Source: Cyanobacteria bacterium UBA11372 (lineage in GTDB: Bacteria > Cyanobacteriota > Cyanobacteriia > Cyanobacteriales > Aerosakkonemataceae). From it: a stretch of DNA of 11,505 bases. Shown one piece after another: positions 6,632 through 11,505 of the stretch. Location: positions 1 to 11,505 of the forward strand of contig DNGG01000467.1 of the NCBI GenBank assembly GCA_003486675.1, written 5' to 3'. A program made the translations under genes and the position numbers. The number at the start of each line of letters is the position of its first letter. The stretch's first letter is position 1. The notes under the pieces are model-generated. The model worked only from the letters and a program-made list of their open reading frames with translations, ran no database searches and had not been told where the DNA came from.

Positions 6632-8983
6632 CTACTGAAAACTTTGTTGATTATATATATCCTCAACATACTGCTCAATTTCGCTGCGTTTCGCCTCAAG
6701 CCAGCCTATAGCTATTTCCATCTGCGGATGTACTGAGAGCGGTTTTAGAAGTTGCGCCATATAAACAACCAGCACATCATTCCTACTTAAACGTCTCTGA
6801 TAAAGATTAAACCGTTGAACTTGATTAACGGTATTCCTTCCAGCTGACGACAAAGCAGTGGTAAGATGATCTTTTAGCTCGACTTTATCTCTTTTCCGGC
6901 AAACAGCGATCGCATCAATATCAATCGGTTCTTTAGCTTGGCTTTTTGGAGTCGCCACAGACATTTCCGACTTGATAGGATGAGTGGCAACAATTGCAAA
7001 ACCCGCCTGGACTAAAGCAGTTAAAATCGCCTGCCATCCATCCGCTTTTGAATGGTGATAGGTAAACACCATCAACCCCTCTGGCTTTAAAACCCGGTGA
7101 CACTCAGAAAACACCCGTTGCAACCGTTCAGTAAAAATTGAGACATCCTCCGATTGAACTTCGTTAGGATGGCGCGTAGTTTCATCGAAGAAGGGAACAG
7201 GGAATAGGGAATAGGGAACAGTTTCGGAGTCCCGTTTCTGGGAGTCAGAGACCCCGACTTCTACAAGTGGCATGTTTTGGGTGGGGTACTTTTCACCATC
7301 CAAAACATAAAGTTGCCTGTTGCCTATTGCCTGTTGCCTTTTATTACAAGCAACCTGATCTGAGGCTAGATAACGCTGCCAAACGTAAAAGAAATCTGCT
7401 AGTTCCGAATAGCGAACGTTATCGAAAAACGGTGGGTCAGTTATAACCGCATCAATACTTTCTGTCGCTATATCTGTTACCGCTGAATCCCCACAGTCAA
7501 GGTAAATTGGTTTGAGTTCGCTCAGTTTATCAAAAGAATCCGCTATTTCAAAATCAAGAGCAGGCGATAAACCATAAACTTTTTTAGTCTCAACTTTTCC
7601 TTTTCTCTGAACAAGCTTAATTTCAAACGGTTGAGAGCAGTAATCTATCGCTTTCAAAATTCGGCTTTCAAACAGCGTTGAAAACGAACCCGAACTTTTG
7701 GGAGTTCCCCAGAGATTTGCCTCTAATGGCGTGCGTTCTGGTTTTAGAATATGATGAGAAAACATATGACGCACGGCTCCTGTTCCCTCGCCTTTGAACG
7801 AAGCGAACGTATTATTAAATTCGAGAGTTCCAGAAAAAAGGCATACAAATAAGTCTCGAATGATTTCGTCATCAATTTTCTTGATTTGTTCAGCTAATAT
7901 ACTCAAACACAATAACTGGCGTGAGTTAAACATTTCATGCCAGTAACGATAACAATAATTTAGTACCTGGTCGGTATTGTAACCCGGTTGTATGGCAACC
8001 ACTGGGTAAGCATTTGAGCAAAAGCTTAATTCCCCTAAAGCCTTTTCATACAAGTTTTGGTCATACTGGTTAATCGGTAAATACTGCTTTGAACCATCTT
8101 TCAGTAGTACTAACTTAGCGTACATTCGGTGTGCTGGTGGCTTTCCAACTTTCTGCACTGCCTTAACAATTGAAAAGGTATGGTTGCAATTATTGCAAGT
8201 TGCTTTTTGACCTTTAACAGCAGCCACTTGTGGGTTAAAAACTAAGTTACAGCTAGTACAAGTGACGCTATGAGAAGCGTAATGAACTGCATTAATATTT
8301 CCACATCTTGGACAGACAACTTGAGCTTGGGGAAACTTATTAGGGTAGGCGTGCTTTGAGAAGATATACGATGAGAATAAATCAACCTCGCGGTTGCACG
8401 CAGGACAAGGCACGTATTTCACCCAGAAATAGTAAAGAACCGTAGCAGGTTCTCCATTGTCTAAAATGGTTGTGTAATAGGATTGAATCCGAGTAGATAC
8501 AGCTTTTTTGATGTTTTCAAATGTTTCTACAATCTGCTGCCGGTCTTTTTTAATTAGAGCATTTTTAACCAGGAAATAGGCTACAGGGTTAATATCGCGC
8601 CCAATTGCTGTTGCGCCAAGTTTGATGGCTTCCCCAATAGTCGTGCCACTGCCCATAAATGGGTCGAAAACTTTGGCTCCCTTTAAGTTACAGGCTTGAT
8701 AAAATAAACTGAGGATATCGGCACCTTGAGGAGCGAATGCAGAAAGGATAATAGCGCGAAATACCGAACCAAGTCGTCTAGCCCACCATTTATGGATATA
8801 ATAGATGGGTCGGTTGATCTCCTTGCGCCAGCTTTCTAATTCGGCGATCGCACTTAGTTGCTCAAAGGGAAAGCTATCATCTTCTATAGCTTTTCTTTCA
8901 TCTGGGTTGTTTTCTGTTCTGAAGAGGACAGAATCGGAAATAATATCAGTTAGATTTGTTAATTTATTCTGTAAAGATTTCAT
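6632..8983 (-). CDS. DNA methyltransferase with zinc-ribbon insert (COG1743-like), carrying an in-frame repeat insertion
   Basis: 783 residues. 'IHKWWARRLGSVFRAIIL' (63-80) and the SAM-binding motif I 'KVFDPFMGSGTTIGEA' (104-119) open the protein. Four CxxC pairs (C193/C196, C224/C227, C242/C245, C263/C266) form two probable zinc ribbons. The catalytic motif IV is DAVITDPPFFDN (511-522), and 'LKPEGLMVFTYHHSKADGW' (632-650) with TEM-like 'KSEMSVATP' (671-679) follows. The motif order (I before IV with a long middle region) and DPPF suggest an amino-methylating enzyme (N6-adenine or N4-cytosine). Residues about 548-599 are the translation of repeat copy B (for example VLDGEKYPT, 560-568). Without them 'YLASDQVACN' would run into 'DETTRHPNEV' as in ordinary relatives. 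The gene follows the putative endonuclease by 16 bases in the same direction, so it is the likely modification partner. Whether the insertion is tolerated is unknown. Confidence 0.87.
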   Translation of the reverse strand: MKSLQNKLTNLTDIISDSVLFRTENNPDERKAIEDDSFPFEQLSAIAELESWRKEINRPIYYIHKWWARRLGSVFRAIILSAFAPQGADILSLFYQACNLKGAKVFDPFMGSGTTIGEAIKLGATAIGRDINPVAYFLVKNALIKKDRQQIVETFENIKKAVSTRIQSYYTTILDNGEPATVLYYFWVKYVPCPACNREVDLFSSYIFSKHAYPNKFPQAQVVCPRCGNINAVHYASHSVTCTSCNLVFNPQVAAVKGQKATCNNCNHTFSIVKAVQKVGKPPAHRMYAKLVLLKDGSKQYLPINQYDQNLYEKALGELSFCSNAYPVVAIQPGYNTDQVLNYCYRYWHEMFNSRQLLCLSILAEQIKKIDDEIIRDLFVCLFSGTLEFNNTFASFKGEGTGAVRHMFSHHILKPERTPLEANLWGTPKSSGSFSTLFESRILKAIDYCSQPFEIKLVQRKGKVETKKVYGLSPALDFEIADSFDKLSELKPIYLDCGDSAVTDIATESIDAVITDPPFFDNVRYSELADFFYVWQRYLASDQVACNKRQQAIGNRQLYVLDGEKYPTQNMPLVEVGVSDSQKRDSETVPYSLFPVPFFDETTRHPNEVQSEDVSIFTERLQRVFSECHRVLKPEGLMVFTYHHSKADGWQAILTALVQAGFAIVATHPIKSEMSVATPKSQAKEPIDIDAIAVCRKRDKVELKDHLTTALSSAGRNTVNQVQRFNLYQRRLSRNDVLVVYMAQLLKPLSVHPQMEIAIGWLEAKRSEIEQYVEDIYNQQSFQ
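7187..7342 (-). repeat. Heptad-bounded repeat element, copy B (in frame inside the methyltransferase)
   Basis: The 156-bp insertion equals exactly 52 codons (548-599). On the plus strand its left arm (7193-7221) is base-for-base the same 29 bases as the left arm of copy A. The core (7226-7305) is the reverse complement of copy A's core with a handful of differences and short indels. The right arm (7312-7338) consists of TTGCCTG/TTGCCTA heptads. The reading frame passes through both arms and the core without a stop. No clear target-site duplication is visible. Confidence 0.9.
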
Positions 8984-8999
8984 TGATTTTTTCAGCTAC

Positions 9000-9818
9000 T
9001 TAGTCCTGTGAATCGTCTTCTTCAGCTTGTTGCATTACTTGTTCTTGCTCAAGATTAGATTTGAGATTAACGGTTGAGCCTAAAGCATTTATACTCTCTA
9101 GAATTGCAGGGCGGTAAGCGATGAAGTTATGCACAGTATTAGCTGAGGCATTTGGTACAAATTGAGGCACGATGGTGTTGGTTTGCATATCAAATGAATA
9201 ACCAACTACCGCTTGTTCAACTTCAATTCTGCTAAATTGACCAACAGGAACTAATCTATTATCAACTGGATAATCGGCTGGTAGTATCAGCGTTACCTGG
9301 GCTTCCACGCCATTCAATAAGCCAAATGGCGTCGGTGCAACATACATTTTTCTGTCTCTAATTAAGATGTCGCCGTAGCTGCCAAAACCTCTAAAGCTTT
9401 TGTTTTTATGTATATAATTGCGGTCGGCATTTAGAAAATCACCGTGGCAGATAACTAAATCGTGGACTGGATATTGGGAATCGGCATTTTTTGGATATCT
9501 GCCAAAAACGTAAAATACTGTGATGCCATTGTGAAAACCTCTTGGAACTTGGCTATTGCTGTCGTAATCTTTATATCGACCTGGATATTCTAAGCCTTTA
9601 ATTTCATAACCTTCAGGATTTTGGATAATTCTAAAGTCAGGATAGGTGTTTCTGCCTGGTTGCTCGAAGTTAAAGGAAATGGTGGCTTGTAAGCTGGTGA
9701 GTCTGGCACTAAACCAATCTTGAAAGTGGTATTCTTTGTCTCTTCTACTCTGGCGAGTTATTAAGATGCCGTTGAGAATGGCATTGTGGCAGGTTAAGAA
9801 GATATCAATGTAAAGCAT
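9000..9818 (-). CDS. Putative type II restriction endonuclease, PD-(D/E)XK fold
   Basis: 272 residues. 'EYHFQDWFSARLTSLQ' (29-44) is a helix often seen before the core of such nucleases. The catalytic signature is then P60-D61-F with a short turn and Y71-E72-I73-K74, i.e. PD-x10-EIK, in 'GRNTYPDFRI' and 'EGYEIKGLEYPG'. Further on, 'FYVFGRYPK' (about 102-110) and 'VHDLVICHGDFLNAD' (118-132) look like the remaining beta strands, and 'APTPFGLLNG' is a conserved-looking loop. The C-terminus is acidic (EEDDSQD). It lies 16 bases upstream of the methyltransferase gene on the same strand, which supports a restriction-modification pair with R before M. The ATG is backed by AGGA at a good distance. 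The recognition sequence cannot be read from the protein. The nuclease call is inferred from the motif and the context. Confidence 0.72.
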   Translation of the reverse strand: MLYIDIFLTCHNAILNGILITRQSRRDKEYHFQDWFSARLTSLQATISFNFEQPGRNTYPDFRIIQNPEGYEIKGLEYPGRYKDYDSNSQVPRGFHNGITVFYVFGRYPKNADSQYPVHDLVICHGDFLNADRNYIHKNKSFRGFGSYGDILIRDRKMYVAPTPFGLLNGVEAQVTLILPADYPVDNRLVPVGQFSRIEVEQAVVGYSFDMQTNTIVPQFVPNASANTVHNFIAYRPAILESINALGSTVNLKSNLEQEQVMQQAEEDDSQD

Positions 9819-9826
9819 TGGGCATG

Positions 9827-9830
9827 TCCT
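9827..9830 (-). promoter_or_regulatory. Shine-Dalgarno site for the endonuclease gene
   Basis: On the minus strand AGGA ends 8 bases before the ATG at 9818-9816. It decides the start in favour of MLYIDIFLTC over later in-frame codons. Confidence 0.6.
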
Positions 9831-10008
9831 GCATCGCGAAAATCGGCTTAGCCATAATTTTGAGATTTCAATAGTTGATAGTTACTTTACTATTTCAGTT
9901 TAAACGAACCTGACTAAATAGTCAAAAATTATTTCTTATCAATTGTTCAATAGGAATGCGAGTAGCTAGGTCGTAAAAGATGCTTCTACCGAGCTTTAAA
10001 GGATTAAA

Positions 10009-10076
10009 GAGTTTTGAGTTTTGAGTTAAAGAGAGCTTCTCATAATTCAAAACTCATTCCTTAAAACTCAAAACTC
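10009..10076. repeat. Inverted heptad arrays (GAGTTTT / AAAACTC) forming a hairpin
   Basis: GAGTTTT units at 10009-10015 and 10016-10022 can pair perfectly over 14 bases with AAAACTC units at 10063-10069 and 10070-10076. A further AAAACTC occurs at 10049-10055. The plan (heptads, spacer, inverted heptads) is the same as in the larger element copies A and B but with a different heptad word. Confidence 0.85.
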
Positions 10077-10082
10077 CCAAAG

Positions 10083-10096
10083 ACTCATAACTCATA
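10083..10096. repeat. Heptad direct repeat ACTCATA x2
   Basis: Two exact ACTCATA units follow each other (10083-10089, 10090-10096) with a partial third (AACT). This is another 7-base word in the same spacer. Confidence 0.7.
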
Positions 10097-10112
10097 ACTG
10101 GAGCGAAGGAGT

Positions 10113-10153
10113 AAATAGTCGATAGTCAATATTAGCTCAACTATCGACTATTT
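10113..10153. repeat. 14-bp perfect inverted repeat (hairpin)
   Basis: AAATAGTCGATAGT (10113-10126) is perfectly complementary to ACTATCGACTATTT (10140-10153) across a 13-base loop. The arms are themselves near-heptad (ATAGTCG, ATAGTCA). No T-run follows on either strand, so a simple terminator is not supported. Its right arm overlaps the possible left end of the IS. Confidence 0.85.
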
Positions 10154-10220
10154 GATGATCCGATTGTTGTCAAAAAAAAATCGGTCTGCTATTCTCAATT
10201 AGACCTATTTAATGCAAAAA

Positions 10221-11388
10221 ATGAATTTGTTACCTACATTTTACACCCAACACCTCAAAACCCAACTAAAAAAAGCAGAGTTTTTAATTTTATTTATATT
10301 AGTTGTTAATTTATATTAGTTGTTATTTTACAACAGCATCGAAGAGTAAAATTAGAAGAATTGGCTAGCCAATTTCCCCAAAAAATCTTATTTGAAAGTC
10401 GCCGGAAAAAGCGACAAAGATTCCTTGACTTACCCAACCTGACAATCGAAAAAATTTGGTGGCCTCTATTGGGTTATGGTTGACGAATAATTTTGAACCA
10501 ACCTCACTATTATATATCGCAATTGATCGCACGCAATGGGGGAGAGTTAATTTGATAGTTGTCAGCTTGATTTATGACAAAAGAGCTATACCCATCTATT
10601 TTGAAGTTCTCCCTAAATTAGGCAATACAAATGTGGACAAGCAGGTAGAGGTACTCTCTAAAATCTTGCCCTTATTAAGTAATTATACCAAAGTAGTTTT
10701 AGGGGATAGAGAATTTTGTTCTGTTGACTTAGCCAAATGGTTAAGAAGTCAAGACCAGACGTACTTTTGCCTACGTTTAAAACGAAACGAATATATTGAA
10801 ATTGCCCCGGATATCTGGTGGCAATTACAGGATTTAGGTGTAAATCCAGGCATAGCAATTTACTTAGAAAGCGTTAAATTAACGAAAACTAAAGGCTTCG
10901 AGGGAGCAAATATCGCGGCTAAATGGAAACGTAACTATCGCGGATACTCAGCGGATGAATCTTGGTTTATTTTGACCAATTTCTCTGATTTGAAGACAGC
11001 TATTTCGGCCTACCAAAAACGGTTTGGTATTGAAGAAATGTTTAGAGATTATAAGAGTGGTGGCTATAATATAGAGTCAACAGGTGTGAATGGCGAGCGC
11101 TTAATTGCTTTAATTATCTTGATGACTTTGGCTTACACCAGTTCGATTATGTCTGGGGAAAAAATCAAAAATAAGGGAGTAGTTAAATATGTTAGCCGCG
11201 TCAAAGAAAAACGTAGAATACAGCGCCGTCATAGCAGTTTTTATATTGGTATACACGGCTATGCTTGGACTGAATCTCTGACATTGTTCAATGAACAAAC
11301 TGCTCAATTGATGTCATTAAGTCCTCATAAACGGCCTTATTATCAGCGAGGTCGCAGAGCTGAAATCCTGATCCAGTCTACTTTTTAG
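10221..11388 (+). pseudogene. IS4-family DDE transposase, broken by a 17-bp duplication and a 1-base deletion
   Basis: Read with two corrections, this gives one transposase starting MNLLPTFYTQHLKTQLKKAE (ATG 10221; another in-frame ATG lies at 10212). The first break is the 17-bp tandem duplication at 10292-10325, which brings a stop at 10317-10319. The second is near 10475-10480, where GGTTATGGTTGA appears to have lost one T from an original GGTTATTGGTTGA; the uncorrected frame stops at 10481-10483. From 10456 the frame is open for 310 codons. It holds the catalytic residues: D in YIAIDRTQW (codon at 10525), D in VVLGDREF (codon at 10705) and E in the signature YQKRFGIEEMFRDYKSGG, which fits Y-x2-R-x3-E-x6-K (E codon at 11032). 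The TTG at 10456 is not a real start, since the N-terminal DNA-binding part lies upstream in the other frame. The product should be inactive. Confidence 0.85.
10292..10325. repeat. 17-bp tandem duplication in the transposase gene
   Basis: The 17 bases at 10292-10308 (ATTTATATTAGTTGTTA) are repeated exactly at 10309-10325. Removing one unit restores the frame (I-L-F-I-L-V-V-I-L-Q-Q-H), so this is a recent-looking slippage or template-switch lesion. Confidence 0.88.
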
Positions 11389-11405
11389 CAATAGTTGTCG
11401 CCCCG

Positions 11406-11505
11406 TCAGGTTGAGACGGCAGCAACTGCTTCAATGTAGTCCCCATTCGCAAGGCTAGTGCCGAATTTTTGGAAGCGAATAAGAGTTGGGAGTTGCTCAC
11501 CATCG
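11406..11505 (-). CDS. C-terminal end of an unrecognised protein (partial)
   Basis: Reading the minus strand from the right edge, one frame gives 32 residues ending in TGA (11408-11406): it begins DGEQLPTLIRFQKFGTSLAN and continues GDYIEAVAAVST. The composition looks like a real protein end (amphipathic helix, varied residues). The gene converges on the transposase remnant, stopping 17 bases beyond it. I cannot name the family. An imperfect inverted repeat spans its stop (11394-11426). Confidence 0.5.
   Translation of the reverse strand, partial: DGEQLPTLIRFQKFGTSLANGDYIEAVAAVST

Larger units (their letters stand above)
9819..10220. other. Repeat-rich intergenic region without genes
   Basis: This 400-base spacer between the endonuclease start and the broken transposase is AT-rich and holds no credible coding frame on either strand. 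Most of it is made of 7-base tandem units and their inverted copies: ATAGTTG/ATAGTTA (9871-9884), GAGTTTT arrays (10009-10076), ACTCATA (10083-10096) and ATAGTCG/ATAGTCA (10114-10127). A small hairpin TGACT-AAAT-AGTCA lies near 9911-9924. The promoter of the restriction-modification pair should lie in its left part, but I see no clear -35/-10 pair. Confidence 0.7.
10138..11397 (+). mobile_element. Decayed IS4-type insertion sequence (ends uncertain)
   Basis: The transposase remnant defines an IS4-family element. The only candidate terminal repeat I see is CAACTATCG (10138-10146) against CAATAGTTG (11389-11397), that is CAACTAT(C/T)G read inward, 8 of 9 matching. This would give about 1.26 kb, a normal size. 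No target duplication is visible outside these positions, and the left candidate lies in repetitive DNA, so the boundaries are weak. Confidence 0.4.

Noticed and set aside
10009..10153. Possible CRISPR array
   Set aside because: The repeats are 7 bases long, adjacent or inverted, with no 20-40-base unique spacers and no cas genes.
10158..10185. Stem CCGAT/ATCGG with a run of A/T as a terminator
   Set aside because: The run lies in the loop, not after the stem, and the stem is only 5 bp.
10456..11388. Transposase as an intact 310-aa gene starting at 10456
   Set aside because: The N-terminal third of the protein is readable upstream in another frame, and the TTG start falls inside the coding sequence just before the frameshift.
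11394..11426. Imperfect inverted repeat as a bidirectional terminator
   Set aside because: Only part of the arms pair (best stem CCGTC/GACGG) and there is no T-run on either side.
11378..11503. Minus-strand open frame of 41 codons starting MVSNSQLLFASK at the right edge
   Set aside because: The neighbouring frame ending at 11406 looks more like a real protein end and stops outside the IS, whereas this one runs into the transposase 3' end.

Overview
The window looks like a piece of a filamentous (Nostocales-type) cyanobacterial genome or large plasmid. The evidence is nine exact HIP1 octamers (GCGATCGC, starting at 505, 780, 2314, 3789, 3816, 5960, 6487, 6906 and 8844), many short tandem repeats with a 7-base period (STRR-like), moderate GC in most genes, and protein families common in cyanobacteria. 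No rRNA, tRNA or CRISPR array was seen.

Layout. (1) 1-2026, minus strand: an operon of a 151-aa unknown protein, the clamp-loader delta subunit (holA) and delta-prime (holB, cut by the window edge). holA and holB overlap by ATGA. (2) 2027-3926: a remnant of a PD-(D/E)XK-like nuclease gene, then a strikingly GC-rich gene for a class A flavin aromatic monooxygenase that looks horizontally acquired. The FAD fingerprint at its N-terminus is replaced by a HIP1-centred palindrome. (3) 3927-6441: a compact RNA-ligase-like nucleotidyltransferase (minus), diverging from an MtfA-type M90 zinc peptidase (plus), then a short-chain dehydrogenase (plus). (4) 6632-9818, minus strand: a probable restriction-modification pair, with a PD-(D/E)XK endonuclease first and a zinc-ribbon DNA methyltransferase second. 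(5) 9819-11397: a repeat-rich intergenic stretch and a decayed IS4-type insertion sequence. (6) 11406-11505: the C-terminal end of an unrecognised gene entering from the right on the minus strand.

The most unusual signal is a ~156-bp repeat element bounded by inverted heptad arrays. One copy lies between the peptidase and the dehydrogenase. A second copy lies inside the methyltransferase, in frame, adding about 52 residues just after the DPPF catalytic motif without a stop codon. Relative to its arms, the core is inverted between the two copies. This resembles the behaviour of Rickettsia palindromic elements that insert in frame into proteins. A second, smaller case of repeat DNA rewriting a protein is the HIP1 palindrome in the monooxygenase.

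The holB-holA-orf151 block, the restriction-modification pair, the RNA ligase and the foreign monooxygenase do not form one obvious pathway. Together with the IS and the repeats they suggest an accessory or plasmid-like region.
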